A stretch of DNA of 64,000 nucleotides, taken from a bacterium 210917-SL.2.15 (GTDB lineage Bacteria; Bacillota; Clostridia; Oscillospirales; Oscillospiraceae). The DNA lies in the NCBI GenBank assembly GCA_020555605.1, contig JAJCJC010000001.1:248001-312000 (forward strand), written 5' to 3'. Made by a program: the position numbers and the translations under genes. The notes under the pieces are model-generated. The model did no database searches, was not told the DNA's origin, and saw nothing but the letters and a program-made list of their open reading frames with translations. Positions 34,821-45,713 of the stretch are shown piece by piece; position 1 is the stretch's first letter; every line of letters begins with the position of its first letter.

Positions 34821-35609
34821 TCAGCGCAGGCGTTTGTCCCGGGTGGGGATCGCGGCGATCAGCCGCTGAGTATAGGCGTCCTGCGGATGGTAAAACACCG
34901 CATCGGCCGGGCCTTCCTCCACCATTTTTCCCTTGTGCATCACCGCCACGCGGGAGCACAGCTTGCGCACCACATTCAGATTGTGTGAGATAAAAAGGAT
35001 GGTCATCCCCTTTTCCCGGTTGATCTTCTTGAGAAGTTCCAGAATCTGCGCCTGGATCGTCACATCCAGCGCCGTGGTCGGCTCATCCGCCAGTAGAAGC
35101 TTCGGCTCAGACACGATAGCCGCGGCAATCATCACCCGCTGCAGCATCCCGCCGGATAACTCGTGGGGATACTTTCCGTAAACGCTCTCAGGATCGTGCA
35201 GCTCTGCTTCCTCCATAGCCGACAGCGCGGCAGCCCGGCGCTCCTGGGCGCTCATGCGGGTGTGGATGCGCAGGCTTTCCTCCACTTGGGGGCCGATGCG
35301 CATCACCGGGTCCAGCGAGGTCATCGGCTCCTGAAACACTACGCTCAGGTCTTTTCCCTGAATCTTGCGCACCGCCTCCCGGTCGGCATTGAGCATCTCC
35401 TGGCCATCCAGTAGGATAGAGCCAGAGGTTTCCGTTTTGCGCCGGGGCAACAATCCGCTGATGGCCATTGCCGTCACGCTCTTTCCGGAACCACTTTCGC
35501 CCACAAGGCCCAGAATTTCCCCGTCGTCCATGTGAAACGACACGCCGTCCACCGCATATTTTTCCGGGCGGCACCAGAACCGTACCCGCAGATCCTTTAC
35601 CTTCAGCAT
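34821..35609 (-). CDS. Peptide/nickel-type ABC importer ATPase 1 (OppD/DppD-like), system 1
   Basis: 262 residues. Walker [11 protein letters not shown]-loop VFQEPMTSLDP, signature LSGGMLQRV, Walker [14 protein letters not shown], switch ISHNLNVV. It ends soon after the conserved AIPTRDKRLR and lacks the long Fe-S/Cys-containing C-terminus of some OppD proteins. It forms the ATPase dimer with the neighbouring 34037 product. Confidence 0.92.
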   Translation of the reverse strand: MLKVKDLRVRFWCRPEKYAVDGVSFHMDDGEILGLVGESGSGKSVTAMAISGLLPRRKTETSGSILLDGQEMLNADREAVRKIQGKDLSVVFQEPMTSLDPVMRIGPQVEESLRIHTRMSAQERRAAALSAMEEAELHDPESVYGKYPHELSGGMLQRVMIAAAIVSEPKLLLADEPTTALDVTIQAQILELLKKINREKGMTILFISHNLNVVRKLCSRVAVMHKGKMVEEGPADAVFYHPQDAYTQRLIAAIPTRDKRLR

Positions 35610-35627
35610 GGCAGCTTCCTCCCTTTT

Positions 35628-36500
35628 TCAGCGGCGGCGGCGCTGTTGCAGCCCCTCGCCCAGCAGACTGAAGCCCAAGATCAGCAACACAATGGTCACG
35701 CCGACGCACAGCGCATACCAAGGCAGCCCCCGTAAAAGATAGCCCTGCCCGTCAGAGAGCATACGGCCCAAGCTCGGCTCGGTGGCGCTGACGCCTACAC
35801 CGAGGAAACTCATGCTGGCCTCGGCCAGCACCGCATTGTTAAAGCCGATGGAGATCGCAGGCAGGAGCACCGGCAGTGTATTGGGCAAAATATGGCGCAC
35901 CATAATTCGCACTGGTCCGGCCCCCATGAGCCGGGCCGACTTGATGTAATTCAAATGTTTACAGCGGGCAAACTCACCGCGCACAATCCGGGCAAAACTG
36001 GGAATAAACAAAATCCCCAACACCCAGATCACATTCCATTTCCCCGGACCCAGCACTGCAATCACCACCAGCGCCAGCAGGATGCTGGGAAAGGCTGTGA
36101 TGGAATCGCACAGGCGCATCAGGATTTCGTCGCCCCAGCCGCCGAAATACCCGGTCAGCGCGCCGATGACAGTGCCTGCCAGCGCGCCGATGATCACGAC
36201 GCACAACGAAATAAAAAAGGTAGTGCCCGCCCCCTGCAACACTCGGGAAAAAATATCCCGTCCAAAGTTATCCGTGCCCATAACGTGCGCCAAACTCGGC
36301 GGAAGGGCCTTGGCTGAGGCATCCATGGCGCCGGGATCATAGGGCGTCCAGAAATAGCCGACCAGGATCAGCGCCACCATCACCGCCGTGATCGTGCCGC
36401 CCACATATAAAAACCAGTTTTGCTTTTTTTCCACGTATTGTTTCTTTTTCATACGCTCCCGCCATTCTCCGCCAAGTTCTGAAGCATGTTCGGAATCCAT
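35628..36500 (-). CDS. ABC importer permease (OppC/DppC-like), system 1
   Basis: 290 residues from ATG 36500; ATG 36452 (MKKKQYVEKK) has a similar ribosome site and is an alternative. One helix precedes HVMGTDNFGRDIFSR, the OppC hallmark, then five membrane helices with the EAA loop (ARLMGAGPVRIMVRHILPN). It pairs with the OppB-like permease to form the channel. Confidence 0.92.
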   Translation of the reverse strand: MDSEHASELGGEWRERMKKKQYVEKKQNWFLYVGGTITAVMVALILVGYFWTPYDPGAMDASAKALPPSLAHVMGTDNFGRDIFSRVLQGAGTTFFISLCVVIIGALAGTVIGALTGYFGGWGDEILMRLCDSITAFPSILLALVVIAVLGPGKWNVIWVLGILFIPSFARIVRGEFARCKHLNYIKSARLMGAGPVRIMVRHILPNTLPVLLPAISIGFNNAVLAEASMSFLGVGVSATEPSLGRMLSDGQGYLLRGLPWYALCVGVTIVLLILGFSLLGEGLQQRRRR

Positions 36501-36545
36501 GCTCCAGGACGCGGCCGCGCCTTCTGTCTCGTATCCGGCACCGGC

Positions 36546-37484
36546 TCAGTTCAGCCGTATCCGCGGATCGATGTACTGATAGAGCACATCGGCAATGAAA
36601 TTCACCACCACAACCCATAGCGCCAGGATTACCACGATGGCCTGCACCACGGGGAAATCGCGGTTGGAGATTGATGCCAGCAACAGCCGCCCGATGCCCG
36701 GAATGGAAAACACCTGCTCAATGATGATGCTGCCCGCCACCATCTCCGCCATGGACACGGCGATAAAGGTGATCACGGGAATCAGCGCATTGCGCAGGGC
36801 ATGGCCCCATAAAACACCGTCGCGGTCGTGGCCGCGGCTGTATGCCGTGCGGATGTAGTCCTGCCCCATCTGATCGAGGATCGAAGATCGCAGCATCTTG
36901 ACTGTCATAGCAATGCGCGGAACGGCGATAGAAAGGGCCGGAAAAATCATGTATGTCAAAAATGAGAGGGGATCGCCTTTGGCCTCGTCAAAGCTGCCGG
37001 GCTGAAACACGTGCAGCATCAGGCCGAACACCACCGTCAGCAAAATGCCGATAAAGAACGGCGGCACAGACATGACAATCTGATCGAGCACCGTCATGCA
37101 TTTGTCAAACCAGCCGCCCTCCCGGCGGGCTGTGGCAATACCCAGCGGAACCGAAACGATTACCGTAAGCACAAAGGCCATCAATGTCAGGGCCGCGGTG
37201 ATCGGCAGCTTCGGCCCCACCATAGAGGCCACGCTCATATGATAGCTGTAGGACATGCCCATATCTCCATGCAGGAACTGGATCAACCACTCGCCATAGC
37301 GCATCAGCAGAGGGCGGTTCAGTCCCAGCTCCTGCTGCAGCGCCGCCACCTGTTCGGGTGTGGCGTTGGTGCCCAGCATGGAGGTAGTGGGGTCGCCGAT
37401 CAACGCAAAGGCGCAGAAGGCGAGGAGTGAAACAATGAACAATGTAATAATGAGAGTGCAGAGCTTTTTGAAAATATATTTCAT
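36546..37484 (-). CDS. ABC importer permease (OppB/DppB-like), system 1
   Basis: 312 residues from ATG 37484 with GGCGGGGAG directly upstream. First helix KYIFKKLCTLIITLFIVSLL, periplasmic-type segment with LGLNRPLLMRYGEWL, then five helices. EAA-like loop TAYSRGHDRDGVLWGHALRN and C-terminal ADVLYQYIDPRIRL complete the OppB pattern. Confidence 0.93.
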   Translation of the reverse strand: MKYIFKKLCTLIITLFIVSLLAFCAFALIGDPTTSMLGTNATPEQVAALQQELGLNRPLLMRYGEWLIQFLHGDMGMSYSYHMSVASMVGPKLPITAALTLMAFVLTVIVSVPLGIATARREGGWFDKCMTVLDQIVMSVPPFFIGILLTVVFGLMLHVFQPGSFDEAKGDPLSFLTYMIFPALSIAVPRIAMTVKMLRSSILDQMGQDYIRTAYSRGHDRDGVLWGHALRNALIPVITFIAVSMAEMVAGSIIIEQVFSIPGIGRLLLASISNRDFPVVQAIVVILALWVVVVNFIADVLYQYIDPRIRLN

Positions 37485-37539
37485 CTCCCCGCCTCCTTTC
37501 CTTTGTATTACGGTGTATGCGGTTTCCCGCAGTGTCCCT

Positions 37540-39081
37540 TTACTGTGCCCAGCCGATGCCGGACAGATCCAGCACATAGAGTGGGTAGAACTGGAAGCCC
37601 GTCAAATCCTTGTGGATGGCAACCATGTCCGCCAGATCCTGCAGATATACATTGGCCGCCTGCTCAGTCAAAATCTTTTCTGCCTGCAGATAAAGCGCTG
37701 TGCGGTCACTGTCGTCAGCGGTAGCGTTGGCCTCGCTCATCACCTGATCGTACTGTGCATCGGAGAAGTTGATCATGTTTTTATCCGAATCGCTCATCCA
37801 GCGTTGCAGCATGGCGTTGGCCGTCAGGGTAGACGCATCAAAGCCCACCACCGTGGACTGGAACTTCCGGTTCTGATACACATCCTGCAGCCAAGTGTTC
37901 CACTCCACCTCCTGCAGCTGCGCCGTGATGCCCACAGCAGCGAGCTGCTCCACCAACACCTGTGCCACATCCACATGAGGTGTATAGTTCGAGGGCACAG
38001 TAATGGTCATCGAGAAGCCATTTGGGTATCCCGCTTCAGTCAACAGCGCTTTCGCCTTTTCGGGATCATAGGAGTAGTAATCCGTTAGGCTGTCATCGAA
38101 ATACTTGCTGAACGCAGGATACATGGAAGAACCAAGTTTCGTGCCATGGCCGTCCGCCGTCAACTCCAGGATGCTGTCCACATCCACAGCATAGCACAGA
38201 GCCTGACGCACACGCACATCGTCGAAGGGCTTTTCGGCGTTATTGAGATACAGCGCCTGCACCAGGTTCATGGTGCCCTCCAGCACCGTGTACTGATCGC
38301 TGAGGTTCTGAGTCTGGGCCACGGTCAGGTGCATAACCAAGTCCACCGCACCGCTGTTGAGCGCCGTCATCAGCGTGGTGGAATCCTCATAGATCTTCAG
38401 CGTCACGCGGTCCACCTTGGCGCCTTCGCCCCAGTAGTCGCTGAACTTTTCCAGTATGACGTTTTCCTGCACGCTGCGAGAAACATACCGGAACGGCCCG
38501 GTGCCGACAGGCGCGGTGGCCTGCTCGGTATAATCGTCCGGAACGATGTACACTGAGGCCACATAAGCGAAAAAGTCGCTGTTGGGGCTGTTGAGGGTCA
38601 CCGAAACGGTCTTTTCATCCTCAGCAGTCACAGCAGCGACATTCGAAAGCGCCGATGCCAACGAAGTGTCGGTGGTAGTAGCGGCGCAGGTGTTGAAAGA
38701 ATAAACAACGTCAGCGGCTTCCACGGCGGTGCCATTATGGAACAGCACTCCGTCGCGGAGCGTGAAGGTGTAGGTGAGTCCGTCGTCGGAAACGACACAC
38801 TCCTCCGCCACAGCCGGCACAAAATCGCCGGTGGAAGTGGGCTTATACAGTCCTTCATACACGTTGAATAAGATCTCTCTGGTTCCTGCCGCGGTCATCT
38901 GATAAGGGTCAAGACTGTCTCCGAGATCCTGAGCGATGCCGACGGCAAGCTCGTTGCCGTCAGCTCTGGAAGTGTTCGCATCGTCGCTGCCGCTGCCGTT
39001 AGACTTTGGGCCTCCGCAGGCGCAGAGTGCCGTAGCCATCGCGGCCGTCAGCAGGAGAAGCGCAATGGGGTTCTTTTTCAT
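37540..39081 (-). CDS. Peptide-type solute-binding lipoprotein (SBP_bac_5), system 1
   Basis: 513 residues. Lipoprotein signal: KKNPIALLLLTAAMATALCACGG, where the Cys of ALCAC would be acylated. Family-5 features are DLGDSLDPYQ, TFTLRDGVLFHNGTAVEAADVVYSF and YDPEKAKALLTEAGYPNG. It is first in the operon SBP-B-C-D-F and has a promoter at 39167-39195. Ligand unknown; a small peptide is most likely. Confidence 0.93.
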   Translation of the reverse strand: MKKNPIALLLLTAAMATALCACGGPKSNGSGSDDANTSRADGNELAVGIAQDLGDSLDPYQMTAAGTREILFNVYEGLYKPTSTGDFVPAVAEECVVSDDGLTYTFTLRDGVLFHNGTAVEAADVVYSFNTCAATTTDTSLASALSNVAAVTAEDEKTVSVTLNSPNSDFFAYVASVYIVPDDYTEQATAPVGTGPFRYVSRSVQENVILEKFSDYWGEGAKVDRVTLKIYEDSTTLMTALNSGAVDLVMHLTVAQTQNLSDQYTVLEGTMNLVQALYLNNAEKPFDDVRVRQALCYAVDVDSILELTADGHGTKLGSSMYPAFSKYFDDSLTDYYSYDPEKAKALLTEAGYPNGFSMTITVPSNYTPHVDVAQVLVEQLAAVGITAQLQEVEWNTWLQDVYQNRKFQSTVVGFDASTLTANAMLQRWMSDSDKNMINFSDAQYDQVMSEANATADDSDRTALYLQAEKILTEQAANVYLQDLADMVAIHKDLTGFQFYPLYVLDLSGIGWAQ

Positions 39082-39166
39082 TGGCTTTGTCTCCTTCCGC
39101 TGGAAATCAGCGTTTCCGGCGTTACAACTTATTCTGAACGACTCCCATTATTAAATTGTCTGGTGT

Positions 39167-39195
39167 AGTGTACTCTTTTTTTCGCCCGATTACAA
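39167..39195 (-). promoter_or_regulatory. Promoter of ABC system 1
   Basis: Minus-strand TTGTAA (39190-39195), 17-base spacer, TACACT (39167-39172). Confidence 0.65.
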
Positions 39196-39254
39196 GGGTA
39201 AATTTTTATTTTAGCAAAGTTGGAGAAAATTTCACGAAAAATTGTTCATTCTAG

Positions 39255-39286
39255 CTACTATTTGCAGGAAACCTTGCAAATAGTAG
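39255..39286. repeat. 12-bp perfect inverted repeat between the two ABC operons
   Basis: CTACTATTTGCA and TGCAAATAGTAG with an 8-base AT/GC-mixed loop. It is 60 bases past the oppF stop and 60 bases upstream of the system-1 promoter (minus strand). It is either the end of operon 2 without an immediate T-tract, or an operator. Confidence 0.6.
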
Positions 39287-39346
39287 GTCCTCTCCCTGCC
39301 AAAATGACAGAGAGAGAACCAAATACAGAGAACGGAATTTCTGCCT

Positions 39347-40289
<943 letters not shown>

Positions 40290-40297
<8 letters not shown>

Positions 40298-41384
40298 TGC
40301 GCTTCTCCCCTTCCTGTTTCATTCTCTCAATACGTGCGCGCAACTCCGGCGGCATATCCACCTTGGGTGCGCGCTCATCCAGCAACCAAGTGGCTGCCCA
40401 GTGGGTATTGCTGATCTGGAACATAGGCGGCTCCTTGCGGTAGTCGATGTTCAGTGCGAAAATATTGCGGGGCGCAAAGGCGTCGCCAGGCACTTTGTGC
40501 AGCAGGTTCGGAGGCGAACCTGGGATGGCGTAAAGCCGGTCATCCTTGGTGTCGAGATCCGGCATAGCCGAAAGCAGTCCCCAAGTGTACGGGTGGCGGG
40601 GGTCATAAAAAATATCGTCGATGCTGCCCTTTTCCACAATCTTGCCGGCATACATCACGTTGACATAATCGGCCACCTTGGCCACCACGCCCAGATCGTG
40701 GGTGATATAAATGACGGAAATGCCCATTTTAACCTGGATTTCCTTGATCAGCTCCAGAATGCGGGCCTGGATAGTCACATCCAGAGCCGTGGTCGGCTCG
40801 TCACAGATCAGCAGATCCGGATCACAGGCCAGCGCAATGGCAATGACCACGCGCTGGCGCATACCACCGGAGAGCTGATGCGGGAAGTTTTTCATGCGCT
40901 TTTCCGCATCGGTGATGCCCACCAGCTCCAGCAGCTTGACGGCCTTCTGATACGCCTCGTGCTTGGGTGTTTTATAGTGCCAGATCATACCCTCCATGAT
41001 CTGATCGCCGATGTTCATGGTGGGGTCCAGGGAGGTCATAGGGTCCTGAAACACCATGGCAATACGGCGGCCGTTGATGGTGCTGCGGATATCCCGCACC
41101 GGCATTTTCAGCAGGTCCACTTCCTTTTTCTCCCGGGAAGCGCCCTCGCCCTCATAATACCAGAACTTGATGGAACCGCTGTTCACGCGGGCATTCTTGT
41201 CCATGATGCCCATGGCGGCCTTTACCGTGACGGATTTGCCCGAACCGGACTCGCCTACGATGGCCACCGTTTCGCCGCGGTACACATCCAGATCCACGCC
41301 GCGGATGGCATTCAGCTCGCCGCCGGTGGTGGTGAAGGAGATGGACAGATCACGCACTTCCAGAATCTTTTCTCTTTCTGCCAT
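40290..41384 (-). CDS. oppD: Oligopeptide ABC importer ATPase OppD, system 2
   Basis: 364 residues from ATG 41384, which lies 8 bases after GGAGG (ATG 41393 would be too close). Walker [11 protein letters not shown]-loop [11 protein letters not shown], signature LSGGMRQRV, Walker [14 protein letters not shown], and a C-terminal region with the Opp[21 protein letters not shown] motif. The usual cysteines of the C-terminal Fe-S site are not present. Confidence 0.94.
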
Positions 41385-41397
41385 AGCATTCACCTCC

Positions 41398-42498
41398 TCA
41401 CATCTGCTTCATCTTGGGATCGAATGCGTCGCGCAGACCATCGCCAAGCATATTGAAGCACATCATCAGCAGCGCCAGCACGACCACCGGCGGAATGATC
41501 TGGTAGGGATAGACCGTAAACACCTTGTATGCATCGTTAATCAGCGAGCCAAGAGAGCACATGGGCGTAGGCACACCCAGGCCGACAAAGCTCAAAAATG
41601 CCTCGGTAAAAATGGCATTAGGGATCGAGAACATGGTGTTGGTGATCAACTGGGAAATGATATTGGGCAGAATCTCCTTAAAGATGATCCGGTTCGGCCG
41701 GGCGCCCAGCGTGCGGGACGCCAGTACGAATTCCTGTTCCTTGAGCTTGAGCATCTGTGCGCGGGCAATGCGGCTCATGCCGATCCAGCCCGTCAGGATC
41801 AAGGCCAGCGTGATGGTCTGCAGGCCGGGTTCCAGCACGATCAGCAGCAACGTCACGATGACCAGGGTAGGAATGGAGTTGACCACTTCGGCAATGCGCT
41901 GCAGGATCGTATCCAGCTTGCCGCCGAAGTAACCCGAGATCAGGCCGTAACTCATACCCAGAACCATGTCGCAGATCACGGCCACCAGCGCGATATACAA
42001 CGAAACGCGGGTGCCCGTCCAGGTACGGGTCCAAATATCGCGGCCCAGCGTATCCGAGCCGAACCAATAGTAAACGTCCTCAAAGCCTTTTTCCAGATAT
42101 CCGTTCTGCACAAGATGCCCCGTTGTGGTTTTCAGCGTCAAATTGCCGTTGAAGATGCCCAGATTTTCCAGTCCCGGCACACGGGGCGCCAGGTTCTGCT
42201 GGGCAATAATCTGTCCGGAATAGGTGTAATCCGTCATCAGAGGGCCGATGATGGCCAGCAGGATAATGGCCGCAATGCAGAACAGGGCAAACACCGCGCC
42301 CTTGTTGCGCATAAAGCGGATGCGGGCATCCCGCCAGAAGCTCTGCGCCTGGAAATTCACGTCCGCCTTGATATGGGACAGGCCGCACAGCTGGAAGTCG
42401 TCGTCACGCCACTCGAAGTTTTCGGTGGACTCCGCTTCCCGCTGGGCTGCCAGCGCGGCGGCTGCCGCTTCGGCCGCCCGTTTTTGCTTCTTATTCAT
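41398..42498 (-). CDS. oppC: Oligopeptide ABC importer permease OppC, system 2
   Basis: 366 residues from ATG 42498 after AAAGGAGGAC. A ~60-residue charged N-terminus ([19 protein letters not shown]) precedes the first helix. A ~90-residue external loop holds [14 protein letters not shown]. Five helices follow with the EAA loop [19 protein letters not shown]. The N-terminal extension is longer than in most OppC. Confidence 0.94.
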   Translation of the reverse strand: MNKKQKRAAEAAAAALAAQREAESTENFEWRDDDFQLCGLSHIKADVNFQAQSFWRDARIRFMRNKGAVFALFCIAAIILLAIIGPLMTDYTYSGQIIAQQNLAPRVPGLENLGIFNGNLTLKTTTGHLVQNGYLEKGFEDVYYWFGSDTLGRDIWTRTWTGTRVSLYIALVAVICDMVLGMSYGLISGYFGGKLDTILQRIAEVVNSIPTLVIVTLLLIVLEPGLQTITLALILTGWIGMSRIARAQMLKLKEQEFVLASRTLGARPNRIIFKEILPNIISQLITNTMFSIPNAIFTEAFLSFVGLGVPTPMCSLGSLINDAYKVFTVYPYQIIPPVVVLALLMMCFNMLGDGLRDAFDPKMKQM

Positions 42499-43432
42499 GG
42501 TTGTCCTCCTTTGCCAAACGGATGCGCGGATCGATGATACCGTAAAGGATGTCAACCACCAGCATAATGCCTACATACATGGCCGAATACACAAATGCCA
42601 GCGCAATGGTCACGCTGTAGTCGTTGGACTGGATGGCCTGCACCATCAGCGAGCCGATGCCGGGGATCGAGAAAATCTTCTCCACCACCAGAGAGCCGGT
42701 CATCAGACTGACGATCAGAGGCGCCAACACCGTGATAATGGGGATCAAGGCGTTGCGCAGCGTGTGCCGGGTGATCAGCGCCCGCTGGGACAGGCCCTTG
42801 CTGGCCGCCAAAAGCAAATAGTCGCTGTCGAGCACCTCCAGCATTTCACTTCGCGTAAAGCGCGCTATGGATGCTATGGTAAACATGCTCAGCGCCATCG
42901 ACGGCAGTACGCTGGAAATAAAGGGTTGGTTGATCTGGTAAAGCTGCGGGAACCAGCCCAACTGAAATCCGCAGGTATAGGCCAGGAACAGCGCAAAAAC
43001 ATACGATGGCACAGACACACCCAAAACTGAGACAACCGTGCATAGCGTATCCCAAAAGCTGTTGTGCTTGAGCGCAGCTACAATGCCCAGCAGCAAACCG
43101 ATCACGGCGCCCAAAAGCACAGCTTGTCCGCCGATGCGCAGCGATGTGGGCAAGCGGGTCTGCAGGAGCTGGGCAATGGGCGTGTTCTTGCTGATGTTAT
43201 AGGACACACCCAGATCGCCGTGAAGCATATTGGTCACATAATTAAAGAACTGAACGATAATCGGCTGATCCAGACCGTATTTGGCCATCAGCGCAGCCTT
43301 TTGCGCCTCATTCAGCTTTTCATCATTAAACGGTGTGCCGGGCATCAGCTTCAGCAGCGCAAAGAGCACCAGCAGAATGACCAGCAGCGTCACCAACGCA
43401 ATGAGGACGCGTTTCAAAACATATTTTTTCAA
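42491..43432 (-). CDS. oppB: Oligopeptide ABC importer permease OppB, system 2
   Basis: The frame is open to 43549, but the strong AGGGGGGAAGG site is 4 bases before TTG 43432 (product LKKYVLKRVLIALV), so I prefer this start, giving 313 residues. ATG 43450 and 43498 lack such a site. First helix VLIALVTLLVILLVLFALL; then GLDQPIIVQFFNYV, the EAA loop LLLAASKGLSQRALITRHTLRN and the end VDILYGIIDPRIRL. It overlaps oppC by 8 bases. Confidence 0.9.
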   Translation of the reverse strand: MKKYVLKRVLIALVTLLVILLVLFALLKLMPGTPFNDEKLNEAQKAALMAKYGLDQPIIVQFFNYVTNMLHGDLGVSYNISKNTPIAQLLQTRLPTSLRIGGQAVLLGAVIGLLLGIVAALKHNSFWDTLCTVVSVLGVSVPSYVFALFLAYTCGFQLGWFPQLYQINQPFISSVLPSMALSMFTIASIARFTRSEMLEVLDSDYLLLAASKGLSQRALITRHTLRNALIPIITVLAPLIVSLMTGSLVVEKIFSIPGIGSLMVQAIQSNDYSVTIALAFVYSAMYVGIMLVVDILYGIIDPRIRLAKEDNHE

Positions 43433-43605
43433 ACGTCCTTCCCCCCTCATGTTTTGTAAATCGGAACGATTCTGTGGAATCAGTTTTTCCTTTTTCATGG
43501 CCGATATGTGAAAGGCACCGACGCTTCGGCGGCGTTCGCCGCTTTTCACCCATCGGCCAAAAACCCTTTCTCAGCTGTGCCGCAGCCTCCTGCAGCACAG
43601 GAAAG

Positions 43606-43652
43606 AAGGCGCAGCGGCGGCTCCTGAACAGATACATCGCCACTGCGCCTTT
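43606..43652 (-). terminator. Hairpin between oppA and oppB, possible partial terminator
   Basis: AAGGCGCAG-c-GGCG and CGCC-a-CTGCGCCTT pair around an 18-base loop. It is 68 bases after the oppA stop. Such attenuating hairpins often make the binding protein more abundant than the permease. Confidence 0.65.
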
Positions 43653-43719
43653 GCAGTTGTTACTAAATCTTGTCTTTTAGAAACAATCAGCCAGCGGACA
43701 AATCGGTATGGATCGCTTG

Positions 43720-45399
43720 TCAGGCGACAACCGCATTCTTATAAACACGGTTCAGCGCCACCGGGTGATACTCGACACCGGAAACATATCCCTTGCTCAT
43801 GCAGGCGTTGCTCTTTTCATACAGCGGAATGATAACCATATCGCGCACGGCAATGGCTTCCGCAGCGTGCAGAGCATCCCAGCGGGCCTGCGCGTCCTTG
43901 GACGCTTCACCGATAGTCGCATCGTCCAGCAGAGCGTCGTACTCAGCGTTGCTCCAATGACCGTAGTTGTTGTTGTTATTGGTTCTCCACATTCCCAAAT
44001 AGGTCATGGGATCGGCATAGTCGGGACCCCAGCGGGTCAGGCCGATCTCGAAGTCACCGCTCTGGCAGTCCAGAACGCGCTGCTTCTTTGGCTCAATGGT
44101 GATACTGATCTTCACATCGGGCAGAGTGCTCTGGATCTGCTCCTGCAGATAAGTAGCAACCTGCTGCGGCTGGGCGTCATCATCCACGATCATGTCAAAC
44201 TCAAAAGAGTTCACACCCAGCTCTGCCTTGGCTTTTTCCAGATACTCCTGTGCCTTCTCAGGATCATAGGAAATCACATCGGAATAGTCCTCGGCAGTGG
44301 CGCGGAAGTCCTGCCCATCGGGACCGACAGCCAAGCCGTCGGGCACATTGAAGTAAGCAGCTTGTGAGCCATCCTTGACCACGTTGGTCATCATAGTTTC
44401 GCGGTCGATGGCATTGGCCAGGGCAAGACGCAGATTCAGATTTGCAAGTTCCGGCACATCCTGCATATTGACCGTCAGATACCACAGATATCCGGCATTA
44501 TACGTGAAAAATTCGGGGTCGGCGGAAACCTGGTCGACCTGATCGCCGGAAATAGTGATCACATCGAGATCGCCGCCCTGATAGCTCAGCAGCGCCTGCT
44601 GGTTATCCTGCACCAGCTGATAGTTGATCTGGGTCAGCTGGATGCGGTCGGCATCCCAGTATTCCTCGTTCTTTACCAGAGTAAACTCAGTGGAGGAGGG
44701 CTCATAGGTCTGCATGATAAACGCGCCGTTGGACTGCAGCGTTTCCGGAGAAGTGGCATAGGTGTCGCCGCAGCTCTCGATGAAGGACTGCTCAATGGGA
44801 TAGAACGTGGGGAAATACATCAGGGAAAGGAAATACGCCACAGGCGCGTTCAGGTGAACGACCAGTGTGTAATCATCAGGCGCTTCCACGCCCAGCTCGC
44901 TCTTATCCTTTGTGCCGGCAATGATGTCCGCGGCGTTGACGATCTGACCGATGTCAGAGAGCATGTAGGAGTATTCCGAAGCAATATCGGGATCCACCGC
45001 GCGCTGCCAGGAATACACAAAGTCGTTGGCAGTGACGGGGTTGCCGGTGGAGGACCACTTGGCATCCTGACGCAGGTGGAAGGTCCAGGTCAGCTGGTCG
45101 TCGCTGGTTTCCCAGCTCTCTGCAATGGCGGCGATCGGCTGGCCGTCTGCATCGGGCTGTGTCAGGCCGTCGGTGATGTTTGCAATGACTTCAAAAGAAG
45201 TACCGTCGGTGGCCTCCTGAGGGTCCATGGACTGAACGTTCGTTTCAATGTGAACATTCAGCACGCCGGGGTGGCTGCTGCCGGCGCCGCCTTCATTGTT
45301 GGAAGACGAAGTGTTCTGGTTGTTGCCGCAGCCTGCAAACAGGGTGCCGCACATGGCCAGAGACAGTGCCAGAGCAGCTACGCGCTTTGCACTTTTCAT
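43720..45399 (-). CDS. oppA: Oligopeptide-binding lipoprotein OppA, system 2
   Basis: 559 residues from ATG 45399 (GAGGAG upstream). Lipobox LFAGCGNN after a signal helix, then a Ser/Asn linker. OppA-class features are NVQSMDPQEATDG, WTFHLRQDAKWSSTGNPVTANDFVYSWQR and YDPEKAQEYLEKAKAELG. The late LTRWGPDYADPMTYLGMW is typical of true oligopeptide binders. It heads operon oppA-B-C-D-F. Confidence 0.95.
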   Translation of the reverse strand: MKSAKRVAALALSLAMCGTLFAGCGNNQNTSSSNNEGGAGSSHPGVLNVHIETNVQSMDPQEATDGTSFEVIANITDGLTQPDADGQPIAAIAESWETSDDQLTWTFHLRQDAKWSSTGNPVTANDFVYSWQRAVDPDIASEYSYMLSDIGQIVNAADIIAGTKDKSELGVEAPDDYTLVVHLNAPVAYFLSLMYFPTFYPIEQSFIESCGDTYATSPETLQSNGAFIMQTYEPSSTEFTLVKNEEYWDADRIQLTQINYQLVQDNQQALLSYQGGDLDVITISGDQVDQVSADPEFFTYNAGYLWYLTVNMQDVPELANLNLRLALANAIDRETMMTNVVKDGSQAAYFNVPDGLAVGPDGQDFRATAEDYSDVISYDPEKAQEYLEKAKAELGVNSFEFDMIVDDDAQPQQVATYLQEQIQSTLPDVKISITIEPKKQRVLDCQSGDFEIGLTRWGPDYADPMTYLGMWRTNNNNNYGHWSNAEYDALLDDATIGEASKDAQARWDALHAAEAIAVRDMVIIPLYEKSNACMSKGYVSGVEYHPVALNRVYKNAVVA

Positions 45400-45462
45400 C
45401 AAAAATTCCTCCTCATTCGTTTTGTGTTTGCACACATTCCAAAATCGATCACATACAGACAT

Positions 45463-45499
45463 CCGCCATGCCAGAAGCATGGCGGCGGGCCGCGGCCCG
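45463..45499 (-). promoter_or_regulatory. Hairpin pair in the oppA 5' leader
   Basis: A 9-bp hairpin (CCGCCATGC at 45463-45471 with GCATGGCGG at 45477-45485) is followed directly by a 14-base palindrome CGGGCCGCGGCCCG (45486-45499). Both lie in the ~130-base transcribed leader between the promoter and ATG 45399. Confidence 0.5.
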
Positions 45500-45528
45500 T
45501 TGTTTTGCAGATGTAACCAATTTGTAAT

Positions 45529-45557
45529 ATTATAAAATCAACCGGAAACAGTGTCAA
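45529..45557 (-). promoter_or_regulatory. Consensus sigma-A promoter of the opp operon
   Basis: Minus-strand TTGACA (45552-45557), 17-base spacer, TATAAT (45529-45534): both hexamers match consensus exactly. The remaining spacer to 45713 contains no gene. Confidence 0.9.
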
Positions 45558-45713
45558 CTCTTTTTCCGGATTTTACCGGTCGCTCTCCCCATTTTTTGCA
45601 ATTTTGTAGAATTTGCCCTTCACTTTCTGTAGGATTTTCCGTTTTGCTGCACCTACTTGTCTATGTAGCGCGCACAAATCGAATTTTTTCGTATTCTTCT
45701 TTTCATGTAGCGC

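Noticed and set aside
45663..45713. Direct repeat ATGTAGCGC twice, 42 bases apart, upstream of the opp promoter
   Set aside because: Nine bases only, second copy ends at the neighbouring gene's stop; no further copies seen.
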